DNA of 64,000 nucleotides from Zygnema cylindricum (GCA_037447655.1 JBBHKE010000316.1:237288-301287); one strand, 5' to 3'; numbered from the stretch's first letter, positions 45,588 through 58,173 are shown. The notes: generated from the letters alone by a model not told the origin. Program-made: numbers and translations.

Positions 45588-46917
45588 TCAGGGGAACAAA
45601 ATTTGCGCGAGTCGACAGAAACAACCTGAAAAACAAACATAGTGCTTGTTAGCACATCTTTTTAGCAAGCTCAGTCATCCTTTACCATTCAAACCACAAA
45701 AAAATAGGAAAAATCTGGACAAGACCTTGGCTCAGATTAAGAAATTCAACCATTATCTTTTCATGCTTCATTGGCGCAAGCCTCAGAAGCGCGGATAGTT
45801 TCTCATCACAGCCAAGTCTGCCAATCTGGGAAAAAACTGAAAAAAACGAGTACCTTACAAATTGCATATAAATAAAGAGCTAGAGCACAAATAGTGACTA
45901 CAGGAATGACAAAGAAGCAAAGAAAAGTACCAATCAACGTAAACAGAGGTCTCCAGAAAGCATTATGGTTCTTATAGAGTTACAGAGCTCAGCAAAATGT
46001 GTCCAGTTTCTCAATCACTTAAGATCAGTAGCAGAACTGGCTTAAACTGGAGAATTAATCATCATAGCTCTGGCAGTATAGAAGTGCACAAGAAAACAAC
46101 AAATTAGCAGCACTATTATATGAACCCAATGCAATGCGCTATGGGACGCAAACTCACCAACTAAGGACACTTGAAGGCCCGCGTTCCCGTTCAAATTAAT
46201 AGGCCTCGAAAGAAGAGGTTCTGAATTGTGCAAGCAACCATTACCGTCAGCTACAAGTCAAACAGTGCAAAGCCAGAAAAAATATATACAAGAACAAGTT
46301 CCACACTGACACCTACAGAAAAACACTGCCTCCACATAGTAGGTAAGCGAACAAGATCCCATTTAAAAGAAATGTCAACACTCCGTTCGAGGTCTAAACA
46401 AACGAAAATTGTCTGATCCCGGAGTAGGAATGACATTTATTGTAGCCTGCGCATCCACGCTCAGTAGCCAGTGCCAGGGTTTTCAAGCCCAGCCGCCAAG
46501 GCGCTTTCTGCCTATTGAACGCAGGCATACACAGATATTTACTGCTCGATCAAATAGCTTAAGTAAGTTTTCATAAATAATCTGAAAGTTGCCTCACATA
46601 TATGATAAATTTTATGAACCGCTGGCAGACTCGGGAAGTCTTTTCGCATGAAGGCCCTTCGACGATGTCAAGAACAATGTTTTCCACCTGTAGGCAAAAC
46701 CATTACCACTTTGTTAAGCATAAGCACGCAGACTTAAGACACCATAAACAGGCATGTCTAAGACTGAAAAAATATATAGAGCGAATGATTGTTAGGGAAA
46801 TCATCCAGGCATTAACCTGTCCTCTTAACTGCCCACTCGCCCAATGAATCTTTGCAGTTCCCCTTCAACTTAAGCGCAATGAGAAGGCGCAAAGTTGTAC
46901 ACACGGGACTGCCAGGA
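45588..46917 (-). CDS. Unidentified multi-exon gene, 5' end unresolved
   Basis: Exon candidates with good GT/AG sites and mutually compatible phases are: 46917 to about 46830 (SPVCTTLRLLIALKLKG..LGEWA), 46687-46598 (VENIVLDIVEGPSCEKTS..), 46412-46313 (TIFVCLDLERSVD..LPTMWRQC), 46220-46158 (PLLSRPINLNGNAGLQVS), 45836-45726 (FSQIGRLGCDEKLSALLRLA..) and 45625-45588, ending in TGA. In each internal exon only one frame is open. The peptide is mixed hydrophobic and polar without signal peptide or a domain I recognise. A possible 5' exon lies near 47.6-47.7 kb (frame with FGKDDGVFSRPFF). The gene could be an ordinary conserved nuclear gene whose family needs a database search; splice calls are by eye. 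Confidence 0.4.
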
Positions 46918-48460
46918 CTACCGACCACATTGACGTGCCACATCTAGGAAAGTATAACGGCATTAAGGGCTCCAACAAAACGACAAAACGACAACGCAAC
47001 ACGTCGAAAAAAAATAAGCACAACAGAAAGGACACTGCTTATATGTTCCATGGTAGTGGAATCAAATGGCTTCAAGCAAACGTTTACTCATGATTCATCC
47101 CCGGGAGGCATTCTTAAGCATTCAGCAACACCTGCACAACAGTAAATTGAAAAAGACTTTAAAGCTAAAAGAATAAATTAAAAAAGAAAATTCTCGAAAG
47201 AGTTATTTTTGACAGCTATAGACATAACAGCAAAATACAGGTTAAATACAGACTGCAGGATGCCAGAATTGAGTCAGGAAGAGAGAGCTCTACAGCAGTC
47301 GAAGGATATGTGACACCACAAGATACCAGAACAACTACCGTGATATCAAGTTGAGCGTTAGTGCTACAACAAGTTAATTTTTATCAGGAGGAGAGTAACG
47401 AACCATTATTTATGTCATCCATCGCTCAGTGGACAAAAGACGGTATCAATCGAGCCACATCGGCTCGAAGAATACTGCCCAAAAAAATAAAACCAAGTCA
47501 CAGACATGGACAAATGTAACATTTCCGCTGCATGAAGTTGAATATGAAGCACAACGAGATAGCAAACAACGGTCACCAAAAGAGATGTTTCTAGAATGGT
47601 GAAGGCAACAGGCACTTTATAGACTGCCGAGAAGAAGGGGCGAGAGAAGACACCATCATCTTTTCCAAAACCCCGCAGTCGCTAAACCCCTAGTGAGTTA
47701 ACAAAAAAGCTTCTGATTGGCACAGACATCTACGGACAGGCAGTCATTGGACAACCAAGAAATGCCGCCCTTGAGTTCGTCTACACGTGTAAAACTCATT
47801 TGGTAAGCCCGTTCATTATGCCACGAATAACGGTGACCGTTCGATCGTCCGGATTCTGTCTCCATGTTGACGCTCTATGTACAAAACTAACAAAACAGTG
47901 TCCGGCAAAGTACAGTGCTGTGTTGCACTACGGTACAGGACAGTGAAGTATTATACAGTACAGTAAGCTGCGTTTTTGTTAATTTCACACCAACAGTCCA
48001 TTCAGAAATTTTATCTGTATCAGGGTAACGTTATGCGGTAAAGCGTGTGTTTGAGAGGTTAAGAAAAAAATAATAATAATACGACAAAGAGGGCTTGAAA
48101 GGAGTGTGATAGTCAGATTACAAGGTCAAAACTTAAGTTTTTATGATCTTCAATTGCCCTTTATCCACTGAAATCCAAGACAAAAAACGACAGCAGAGAT
48201 AGGAATATAAAAGGAATCAAGAACAGAGAGAAGAAATAGCTCCAGCTTTGCCACCTGGCACAATGTCAGTCAGGTATGCTCTCTACAAATCCCTTGAAAA
48301 TGGAATAGGGGTACTTTTTCTTTTTTCTTTTTCCCAGCTTAGAATATTGACATTTTTTTCTCTTGACTCGCATTTATTTTCAATTTGATTTGTCACCATT
48401 CGTAAAAAGTTATACCAGGTCGATGGTTGACAGCTAAGATTTCATGCATCAATTTTTAGG
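46918..48460. other. Possible 5' part of the unknown gene, then intergenic
   Basis: At about 47575-47665 (-) an open stretch reads FGKDDGVFSRPFFSAVYKVPV before a GTGACC donor-like site; it may be an upstream exon but no start was fixed. I see no other features. Confidence 0.3.
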
Positions 48461-48464
48461 GTTG

Positions 48465-48660
48465 CAGATTAGGGTTTGTTCGCTTCAGCAAATAAGGGTT
48501 AAGGAAAGAGGGAAAGGGGAAAGGGGAAAGTGTAAAGGGAAATGGTAGAAGGGAAAAGGAGAAAGGAACAGTGAAAAGGGGAAAGGGAAAGGGAAATGAA
48601 AAGGGTTAAGGAAAAAGGGTTTGGGAATTAGGGTTAGGGTTTGGCGTATAGTTCTGCCTA
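48465..48660. repeat. Degenerate telomere-like and GGGAAA repeats
   Basis: TTTTTAGGGTTGCAGATTAGGGTTTG at the left (given as motif positions 48456-48481) and ATTAGGGTTAGGGTTTGG at about 48628 bracket a purine tract of GGGAAA/GGGGAAA units. TTAGGG/TTTAGGG resembles plant telomere units, so this is an interstitial telomere-like patch. Confidence 0.6.
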
Positions 48661-49568
48661 TGGTCAGTAATGGGACTCTGATAAGAATTGTTTTGCTGTA
48701 ATGTTTGCTTTTGCTTGGTTGAAAATTAGGTTCAGTGCTAATATGAAAGTTGAAGTTTAAATTATTTTTATGATTAAGGTTAGGATGAGGTTTTCTTTGA
48801 AAATTTTGTTTGTGTTCACATTCTAGACAGTATTTTCCTACCAGGTTTCCAGTGTCTTTTCCAACCTCTTTGTTTGTCTTGTCCTACCAGTTTGTTTTTC
48901 TTTTCCGACCAGTTTTCCAGTGTTTTCCCAACAGTTTTTTTTTTGTTTTTTTAAGCCCATATTGATGACTCGAATTTGAACTTCGCAGGCGATATTTCTA
49001 TGCGGTGCAACTTTGCGTGGCAATATGGGCGTGGGGGATGGGAGATACTGTGGGAATTCATGCCAATCAGACGGGTGAGAAACCTAGGCGAGGGGAGGAA
49101 GAGGGAGAGGGAGAGGGAGAGGGCGAGGGTGGAGGGATGGGGAGGGGAAGAGGGGAAGAGGGGGAGGGGGAGGGGGAGGGAGTGGGGATCCATGGGGAAT
49201 GTTGACTTGCCCCAAGTCTGCAAATTCCACTGTCTATATTTGTAAAGGATCACAGGTACACCGTTCATTCCTATTATTGTTAAGAACTCTTAGTTGAGTG
49301 CATGGTTTTTTTACCCGAAATCATAAATTAGTGTTAGTAACACTATTTGTTTAAGCGGTCCATAATGAATCACATTGCAAAACTCAATTTAGTAATGTAA
49401 CCCACATAGACGAAAGAAGAGACAAAATATTTTCAAAATTGAGCATGAATTCTCTTGAAGATAAGTACTACTACTGTATAGAAAAACAACAACAAATTAC
49501 AACAACAAATTCCCTGTACTGGCTATTCTTATTTCTTTTCTTTCTGTTTTTCTAACCTTTTTTTGCAG
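48661..49568. other. 5' flank of APRL with a G-rich purine tract and a MITE-like end
   Basis: The tract at 49088-49190 is built of GGGAGA and GGGGA units. At 49259 TACACCGTTCATTCCTATTATTG resembles a degraded left MITE end. The missing first APRL exon should lie in or before this stretch, but I could not fix it. Confidence 0.45.
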
Positions 49569-52061
49569 CCAGAACTGAATTGGAAGAATATTTAATACCT
49601 GAAGGATGCCCCGAAATGGGTCAATGTAAGGTCGTTGGTCTGAAGGAATTGCTGATGTCACGTCAACAATGTCGAATAGAAGGAAGAGAGGAGGAGGGAC
49701 TGTCAAACCATCCGGAACTGACGGGATTAGTTTTGGAAGTGAGTTTGTTTTGTTTTGTTTTCTGGTCGTCAGCATTTTGTCTGTCCTCTTAACAGGGTTT
49801 AAAATCTGGACTTCTAGCCTGTGTCTCAGTGGTATATTCTACGTTAGATATTTTTTCAAAGTGAACTAAGGATCCAGTTGCATCAGCAAATGGGTCCATC
49901 GTAATTAATTATTTTAATTCATAAAAGCCACCAGAAGACACTGAAATGTACACCACACTAATCTTATATTGCAAATTATATTGTGACCTTAAATTAAGAT
50001 CTGTCTATTTTTTCTTCATATTTCTAGAAGCTTAAAGATATTTATTAGGATTTGTCATATTATAAAATAAACATAGCGGGGCGACACGACACTGTTAGTG
50101 GATTTTTTTTTTCAGGTTCCTGTAGACTTACTGGAGGATTTGCTTTCTTGGGGTTTAAGCCTTTTATAGTTGTTATTCGAAAGTGGAAATCACAAGTGTA
50201 GATAACACATACAGATAAGGGTCTCAAAAGAGTCCATGAATGTTGAGGACGCTCTGTATTTCCTCTCTCAACCTCCCTCTCTTCGTCAGTTTCCTTACTT
50301 CTCCCCTGCTCCCTTTCTCTACTCGTCCTCCTTTCCCTCACCTTCCTTTTAAAACTTGCAGCTAAACGAGACCTCTCTGAGCACCCTCCTGGAAGTTCTC
50401 CGTAGCTCCTCTGAGGCTCCCACTGAGCGCCATGTGGCAGTTCTGTACTATGCCAGCTGGTGCCCTTTTTCTCGCTCTCTCCGCCCCATTTATGAAGCTA
50501 TGGCTGCCTTGCATCCCCACATACTCCACGTGGCAGTAGAGGAGCAACGTCTCAGACCCAGGTGGGATTGCACTCTTTACCATAAGTAGTGTGAACAATA
50601 TTGTTTTTTATCTGCTGAATCGCTTTGAAGCATACAGAATTTTGTGTTGCACAATTTTGTGATTTGACATTCACGTGGCAGTAGAGCAGCAATATCTCAG
50701 ACCCGCGTGGGATTGCACTCTGCAATATAATTGGTGTGATCCATGTGAATTTTTATTAGCAAAGAAGTTTTGAAGCATTCACAATTTAGTGTTGCATTTA
50801 ACGCCTACAATGTGGCGGTATAGGATCGCATATAGAGTTTGCGCTTTCCTATATTACTGATGTGGACCACAGCCATTTTTAGGTGCTGATAATGTGGTGT
50901 TAACGTTGAACTAATGTGGAAAACTTACGACTTAATTTATCCAAAATTTTAAACTTCCACACAAAGCAACAGTATCTTAGACCCAACTAGAATGTACACA
51001 CCTTTCACCATGTCGAGTGTGGTTTACTTTATAAGAAACTTTTGACACCTAGATAGGCTGCATTTGACCATAATATTATGTGGCGATAGCTTGAGATAGA
51101 CACACAAACTAGTGTGGATTACAGTGTTCTCAAAGTTCATGAACGTGGAGATAGTAGTCAGAGATTTTGTTATGTGTACCCATTTTGTTGTTTGAAAATG
51201 TGCAGTGTTCTTTCAAGAGTTGGAGTTCATAGTTTTCCAGCTCTTCATATACACAATCGCACTGGAAGAATTAAGTATCAAGGAGCCAGAACTCTGGGAG
51301 ATCTTCAAAAGTTCTATGCAAACATAACTGGTTAGTTTTCCCATCGGAAGTCATTGGTTGCCATGTGTCCAATTCGTCCCTCCGTTGTTACAAATGAGTG
51401 CTTTGAAAGTCTTGAGGTCATTCTACACAGCCTACACCACTAATAATGAACTAGATTTGTATGGTGCAAATCTATTTTGAGTGAAGAACAGAACATGAAG
51501 TGATGCGGCTTTTAATTTGAGAATGTAAGATATCTTGTAGTATGAATTGGCATTGTATCAATTGAATTTCCCAACAAAATTCACCCAGTTGACAGTGAGT
51601 GATGTACAATTTATAAATGCCTCTAGAGGTTAAATGATTGTCTTGACCTTTAATCTTTACTTAATAGTTGCATGTAGGCAAAGCAAGGTTCTTTCTGTTG
51701 GATTGTCCTTTGTCTAAGTCTCACTATTGGCTTTCATATGTTCCATATGTTTGATGTCTTCCATTTTGTTTGATTGTCAGGAACTGGAATACCCGTAGAA
51801 GTTAAACCAGAGAATGACATCTGGGTAAAATCAGGAGGAGTACCAATAGTCGACCTTTGGCAACATGAGCCTTGTCCTTATCCTTGGGCTCAGCATCCGC
51901 AACAGCTCCTTCAAGAGAACATGTGTCTTGTGTTAGCTTCGGCTTTTGTCTTATTACGGGTTCTATGTTGGGTTGGTCCAAAAACTGTGTCTTTAATAAA
52001 GAGCAAGTGGGGTTTGAGAGTAGGTTTGCCCAATCCTGACGTGGGTTTGGTTGAAAGGTAG
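49569..52061 (+). CDS. APRL: APRL-type (5'-adenylylsulfate reductase-like) thioredoxin-fold membrane protein
   Basis: Four exons are seen: 49569-49738, 50362-50561, 51206-51330 and 51781-52061, with GT/AG sites and consistent phases (entering with 2 nt, then 0, 2, 1). The upstream exon with start and signal peptide was not found, so the entry is 5'-partial. Exon 2 has the thioredoxin fold start, VAVLYYASWCPFSRSLRPIY, with a single-Cys CPFS active site. Exon 3 has the cis-Pro region VGVHSFPALHIHNRTGRI and FYANITG. Exon 4 has WAQHPQQLL and one membrane helix near MCLVLASAFVLLRVLCWV. In plants this family is a PDI-like, ER/secretory membrane protein that is related to the thioredoxin domain of APS reductase but lacks the reductase domain; its substrate is not known from sequence. 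The tail is cytosolic if the usual topology holds. Intron 2 holds decayed copies of the exon 2 end. Confidence 0.85.
50527..51130 (+). repeat. Intronic array of decayed copies of the APRL exon 2 end
   Basis: The exon 2 segment CACGTGGCAGTAGAGGAGCA..CTCAGACCCAG and its donor region recur at about 50672 (CACGTGGCAGTAGAGCAGCA, CTCAGACCCGCGTGGG), then more weakly at about 50809, 50951 and 51073. Period is about 140-145 bp. The second copy has lost the AG|GT donor. Confidence 0.75.
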
Positions 52062-55000
52062 TATTGATAAATGGATAGCTGAAAAGCGGTGTAAATGTTG
52101 CTGTAGCAAATCTTGTACAAATGTAATGTATATAACATATTTGTCTTTTGTTAATATTCAAGCCTTTTTCGTTCAAATTTGTGAAGTTTATTTTCTGTGT
52201 TATGTTTGGAAAGGACTGGAAGGGATTTGGAACCTTGGAGCCTTGTGAAATATTAAAATTGGTTCGTTTTGACATTTTAAAACTCATGTGCATAACTTTG
52301 TTGAATCCATGTTTTTTGTGATAATTTCTGCAATTAGGCTCAGTAGTCAATGAGTTTCGTGCTTTTTTAATTCATGAAATGCTGGAACAAGGCTAGCTTG
52401 TAGCATTAATGCAGGTTACCTCGGCTGACCATCCTGCTGACATCTAAATTCCTTCATTATACAAGATGGTGCAACAATTTGGAACATCAGTAATGTATTT
52501 TTAAGCCTTGTTGGGCTTGTAGTTTTGTGTCCCTCAAAAGTGTCCTGAATGGGATTTATAGCAGTAGGAGTTCGTTCACATTTTTTTTGCGATTACCGTA
52601 GCGATGACATTTCAGTTACAGTGAATTGTCGTATCTGGAGTGGTTACCTCTTGGGGGCATAAGAACTCAACCATGGTATATGTAATGCACCGCCGTGATT
52701 CAGAAGTTGATTTTTCATTTTATGGCTGAATTTCCCAAGTAAAAGCGTATAAATTTTTTTGAGCTTGTCAGTATCTTTAACTGCAGAGTATTCACTCCTA
52801 TGTAAACGCTTTGAAGTTATTTGCCCTGTCCAATGATCAGATCCTATTTGCATATCCAAAGATAGAAGCAGACCTTCCCCCCGCCCCCGGTTGCTTTCAT
52901 GTTTGTCGGTCACTTATTTTTTTGTTGTCAATGGTTTGCTGATCATGTGTCAACTAGATTTTTTGTTTAAGATTTTTGGCATTCAGTTTTATATTTTCCT
53001 TACAGCGGTTTCTGGGTTCTACTGTTTGTATGTCACAGTCAATTGTATCATTTACAGAAAGCCAAAAGACACTAACAGGTGACCAGGCAAAGCCTATTGT
53101 TAATGTCTTTCCATTAAGGCTACAAAGGTTTATTTTTCTTTTCTAAGCCGCCATGAACTATAAGCCACACATTGCAGATTATGATCTACCTATAGGAACT
53201 GAGAAGATTGGAAGCAGCAGAAATTAGCCGATATGCAGGGAAAGTTTGGAAATGTCATAACTTACATCGGGTTGAGATGATGTCAAACGATGAGAGGTAC
53301 TCTAATTCTTGTAAAAGAATGCAGAATGATCAGTTCCTCTGATTGTTGTTGATGGCAAGGTTATTTGTGTCATTTTCCTTGACCTTGCAGATATTATAGT
53401 TCGTTGAGTTGGTTCTCCAAAAGCAAAACGGATAATTGATAGTTGTGTGGTTGAGATATATTTAGGACCGATGGCTGCGCTTTTTCTCTTTCCTCCCTTT
53501 TGTAGACCTGCTGCCCATTCTGGACATTTTTGACAAGTAACCACTTTACTTTATGTATATAATACGACTTTGCTAATTGTTTACTTAATGGGACGGTCCT
53601 TTTGTGCTTTCGTCTCTTCAGGGTTGCATTATGAGACGGTTTGTACATGTTCCACATCTGTGTGGTAGTATTCGCTCTAGACAATATGTTCAGAACTTAG
53701 ATTCCATTTTGTTAGCTATGATGTTGCATAAGTGTAAGGAGAGTTGGAAGTTATAACTTCCCAAGCATTGGTGACAGCAGGAAACGATTAGGTGAAAATT
53801 ATAGCAGAGATGCAATGAGAGGATTTGGGTAATTTGTATTTAAAAACTACTAAAACTATTTTTGATGCGATGTTTTAGTAGAAATGTGCATCAATCTGTG
53901 AATGCCTAGTTAAGAATGACGTCCTCTCCCATGGACTGAAAGGATCAATCAAAAGACATTTGTCTATTTTTGTGATGCTTTTGAGACATGGATGGGATGA
54001 TTTCATCCGGTTGACAACATGGATCTCATTTTAGCCGCAAAAAGGAGGTTTTCTCGTGTATTTATACTCTAGGTGGAATGGCTGGTGAATGTTAGAAAAT
54101 TGGAGGAATTAGGAGTGTTTTTCCAAGGTTGTCCGAAATGGCCAGAAATGGTTTTTAAGAATGGGTGTCTAATAGTTTTCATCGTTTGGGTCTCATGAAA
54201 AGCACAAGAGCGTGGTGCAAATTTAGGGAGATTTCTGTGTAAATATGCAAAGATTTGCGTTTTCGGAGCTTAGGCGTTTCATATATCGATGGAAATATGA
54301 ATGTCAAGGTTAATTGGCGATGAAATTGCGATATTATGTGGTTTCTACTGGAAAAAAACAAAAATCCGGAGAAGTGTGGCAGAGTAGATGACTTGATAGT
54401 TGATATTCGATAGTAGGGAAAACATGTGCAATCCTACTGAATCGAAGCCAAAAAACATACCAGGCAATGTAAGCGACGAGCGAAATTTTCAAATAAAAAA
54501 AATACCGGACATCTATGAAAGACTCTTCAAGCCCTTATGTTGACGCATTGTCCAAGTTACTGTCAATAATAGTGATGCCAAAATGTGTTCGCCTGGTAAG
54601 TATCATCGAATTAACCGTTCTGATGGGAGCTTTTTAATATTTTCAGCTTGCTTAGACATGTGAATTAAGTTATTGAATGTAGAATCTTGCACTTACAAAG
54701 TTAGTGGCATAATAAGCTCAGGGTTGTTGTAAGGTTGCACCTTATCAACATACATAACTGTATTTTCTCGAGTACAAAAAAGAAAAAATATTCTTGTCAA
54801 GCTGTACATCATGTGCAACTTTTATTGCGGTTTGTCATGGCCATAAAATCCTTTTCACCTCCTAGGCAAGCACTATAGTGCTCTGACAGCGACACGATAG
54901 TAAAGCTCGTGGCTATGGAGTTTTGCCTATCGAATCGGACAAAACTTTATGGAGGTAAAATTTATGGAGCGTCTCTTTACCGTTTATTTTTCTAAGAAGA

Positions 55001-55123
55001 CAGAAGCAGAAGAATACGATAACAGTCAAAATTCAAGGTGGTAAAGCTCACACAGTGTGGCAGGGCGCACAACAATAAGCTTTATTTCCGTGACCAACCG
55101 TGGTTACCCTCGTAATGCAGAGC
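52062..55123. other. APRL 3' flank and intergenic DNA
   Basis: No recognisable exon, repeat or RNA gene was found in these 3 kb. Short frames (for example at 52891 +) are hydrophobic, T-rich and unsupported. Confidence 0.4.
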
Positions 55124-55326
55124 TACACCTTGAATCGTTATTAGCGTATAAAAATTATTAGTGTAAAGAAAAAATTAGCGTCATTCATTCTAATTTAGTG
55201 CCAGGAGACGTGGCAGATTATGGTCCACGTTCTTAAATAGTGTTATTTATTATATTTAAGGTATCAATGTCAAAATTTTGGGGTGCCGATATAGCGTATA
55301 TAAGGCTAATAACGATTCACGGTGTA
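55124..55326. mobile_element. MITE, full copy, TA-flanked (203 bp)
   Basis: It has the same length as the copy at 27630 and is about 90% identical (GGAGACGTGGCAGATTATGG, CAAAATTTTGGGGTGCCGAT). The ends are TA-CACCTTGAATCGTTATTAG and CTAATAACGATTCACGGTG-TA. It sits 0.4 kb upstream of the FAP promoter. Confidence 0.9.
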
Positions 55327-55741
55327 CTGTCTACGTTAATGCCTTAATACTGAATGCATTTTGATTGGACGGCTTGAAGCTACAGAAACTCTAAAATCTA
55401 CGGACTAGAATCTTCGAAAAGGTTCAGCGTAAAGGCGTCTCTATGTCGACGGCTAGTCACGCGATTTACAGCGTTACCGAATTTATGTTGCTCTCTCTAT
55501 GTCCAGATCCATTTCTCGCGTGACATGGCACGGAGAACGCTTGACAGTCTGCCAAGTGGCCGGTTCCTGGCAAATCTAAGTGGCAGTCCGCGTTTTGGCC
55601 AATGGCACTGCTTGTGTTTCTCCTCTCACGCTTCTCCGCAATTGCTGCTGTTTCCATTTTTGTTGACCGCAATCCTTGCCAAGATGGCAAAACCTTCCCT
55701 TGCAGTTAGTTAAGCATCTTCTTGCTAACCTTTATCATCAC

Positions 55742-55749
55742 TATAAATA
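55742..55749 (+). promoter_or_regulatory. TATA box of the FAP gene
   Basis: TATAAATA lies about 140 bp upstream of the ATG at 55889. A start about 30 bp downstream would leave a 5' leader of about 115 nt, a normal plant arrangement. Confidence 0.6.
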
Positions 55750-55888
55750 TGACATTCATATGCACATGCAACATATCGATCTATCAGCTATCACCTTCAA
55801 CTCATCTTCTTTGAGAAGGATTCTGTAGTTTTTGTGCAAGTATTGAGTGTGCTTGACTGTAGACGGAGAAAACTTCAATTTAGTAATT

Positions 55889-58173
55889 ATGGCTTCTATT
55901 TGTCTTCAGTCAGCTTGTGTCTCAGCTACTGGAATCTCTGCTTCAAGTCATTTTCAAAAGAATGCAGGAAAGGCTTCACATGCAAGCTATTTGAACAAAT
56001 TGCAGACTGTCGCTCCTTTTGTTGGATGTACGGATGGACTTAGGGTTTCCAACAAGCCGTATTCCCAGAAGTCTCGATCTTTGTCAGGAGCAGTCAGAGC
56101 TGCAGGTATATGAATGTTGAATGTAATATCATTTTTATGAGATTATGTTATATTATGTCTGGATATGCTTTAAGTTTTCTCTGTTGAGTAAGTAGGCGCG
56201 CTTTAGCAGTAGCTTTTAACTCTGCCTTGCGATGCAGATTTTTTTTTTGATTCTCTATCTTGGTTCTCCATAACAGAAAATGTAATGGAAATTAGGTTTC
56301 CAACAGTAGGCAACTTAAAAACAAGGTGGTTGTGACATGTGTAATGCAGCTCCTACCTTTTTTCCAGGTTTAACGGTTCTCAATCACGTGCTGATTTTTG
56401 GTGCATTGTGAATTGGATTAGAGTGATGGTTTTAGTTTTAGTGCAAAGGTTCAAAACTGTAAAAAAAAAAAAATGACAATGTGGTGAGAAATCTATGTTA
56501 AGCTGTCAGTTTGATTGTTTCTGATTTAGACGGTTGTAAAATGTTAGTATAAAGGGAAATCAAATGCAATTCAAGAGTCTGTTTCAGTTACCGCCACTGA
56601 CCACAATTGTAACTTCTCTATCCCATTTTCTCCTTTTTTCTTTCATTTCTTTGTACACGTGCAACTACATAAATCTGTTATGAATACTGTTATTCTTATT
56701 TACCATGCATGTTTTTCATTTACATGCAGATTGTTCATCTCTGGATTATTTTCTGAAATCAGTTTTTCTGCTTGTAGTTCAAGGACTTCAATTTTGTCTG
56801 ATACCAATGTTGACATACCGGCATTTGTATAATTCAAATATCGAGCAAGTTTAGTTTTGTAGAGATACCTTCTTTAATGTAAATGTGGTCGCAATTTGTT
56901 GTAACACCACCTCGATTTCTTAATTGGCAGTTGGAACTGTTGTTACGGAGCCTTCCACTAACATTCAGTTTTCGTCAACAATAACGGCACCTGGCGGATC
57001 CAAAGAGCTTACCCTTTTGGGCGCAGGTAACAAGAAGCTCTTTCTTCTACTGGTTTTTAAAGATTAGAGACATGTGGAGCATATTTATATTTGTAGAAAT
57101 ATTTTTAATCGTCAAAGTTTTTCCTCTCGATTCTGTTTTAGCATAGCTGACAATGTCAATTGTGGATATATGAATTTTAGTTTTTGGAAAGTCAAATCTG
57201 TGGTTTTTTACAATATTTCGTCGAAAGCAGCCTATTTCCCAAAGGTCTGCTGTTTTTAGTTTGGTCTCATTTACAGAAGTGATGCTTTATAGCGGTTGAC
57301 TAATTAGGACCTCCTTGCTTGTATGCAGGAGTTCGAGAGAAGAAGATTGTCCTTGTAAATGTGAAAGTGTATGCAGTTGGACTGTATTTTGACCCATCTT
57401 TTGCAAGCTCCTTGGCTGAGTTCAAGGGGAAGGATCTTTCCAGTGATGCCGCTTTTTTCAAAGCATTGGCAGAAGGTATATATTTCGTTACTTAGGAAAA
57501 TGACGGTTGCCTAGTTTACATTGCTTTACAGTGAGCTATTTCAGGAATCTGTTACTTCGTTTTTGTGAGGATTGTTGAATGTCAAAACTTTGAAAAAGTA
57601 ACTTTTCAAAATTATTTCCTTTGACTTCGTTGCAGTTCCCGTGGAAAAAAGCATTGAGATTGTGTTGGCAAGAGATGTGGATGGGGAGACTTTTTGGAAA
57701 GCTCTTAATGAATCTCTTGCCCCCCGGTTGAAAGCCATGGGAGCTGATGGTGATAAAGGGCTAGCCACATTTGGCGAGATTCTTAAAACCCGGAATTTGA
57801 CGCAAAATACCGGCATTTATCTCACTTGGAGCCAACCCTCAACTTTGCTGGTAAGAAATCGGGGCTATTTTATGTTTTTTATCTGTCTATTTAATGGACT
57901 GACAGTTGAAGCAGTTGTTTTACTGGTCTGTTTCTACCAGCTTAAAAAAACTTTCTCTAATGGAGACAGAGGCACTCACATTTCTTTTGCTGTGGCTTTG
58001 ACCAGGTTGGAATCTCTGATGACGCTACTACTCTGAAAGTTCCCACGGAGACCGTCGCTACCATTGAATCCGCGCCTCTCTTGAGTGCACTTTTTGATGT
58101 TTATCTTGGAGCAGAATCTGTTTCAGAGACAGCTAAGTCAGCTGTTGCAAAATCAGCAGCTGGGCTTCTGTAG
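55889..58173 (+). CDS. FAP: Plastid chalcone-isomerase-fold fatty-acid-binding protein (FAP type)
   Basis: Five exons: 55889-56105, 56931-57026, 57329-57475, 57636-57850 and 58006-58173. They join in frame to 280 aa. Residues 1 to about 65 form a Ser/Ala-rich, acid-poor plastid transit peptide (MASICLQSACVSATGISASS). The CHI fold starts at about residue 85: GAGVREKKIVLVNVKVYAVGLY (positions 103-124), with Arg107 and Tyr119 matching residues that hold the fatty-acid carboxylate in FAPs. VARDVDGETFW-type (ARDVDGETFWKALNESLAPR) and LTW motifs follow, and ATIESAPLLSALFDVYLG near 240-257. In plants the family binds fatty acids in plastids and supports fatty acid synthesis; it is not a chalcone isomerase. 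All introns have GT/AG ends and the frame has no defect, so the gene is probably active. The exact FAP subtype (1, 2 or 3) is inferred only loosely. Confidence 0.9.

Noticed and set aside
49580-49792. Taking TTG 49580 as the APRL start
   Set aside because: The frame is open upstream to an acceptor TTTTGCAG at 49568 and the protein lacks its expected signal peptide, so this is an internal exon.
52891-53082. Hydrophobic small protein at 52.9 kb
   Set aside because: Phe/Leu-rich product of T-rich DNA, no start context or neighbour supporting it.
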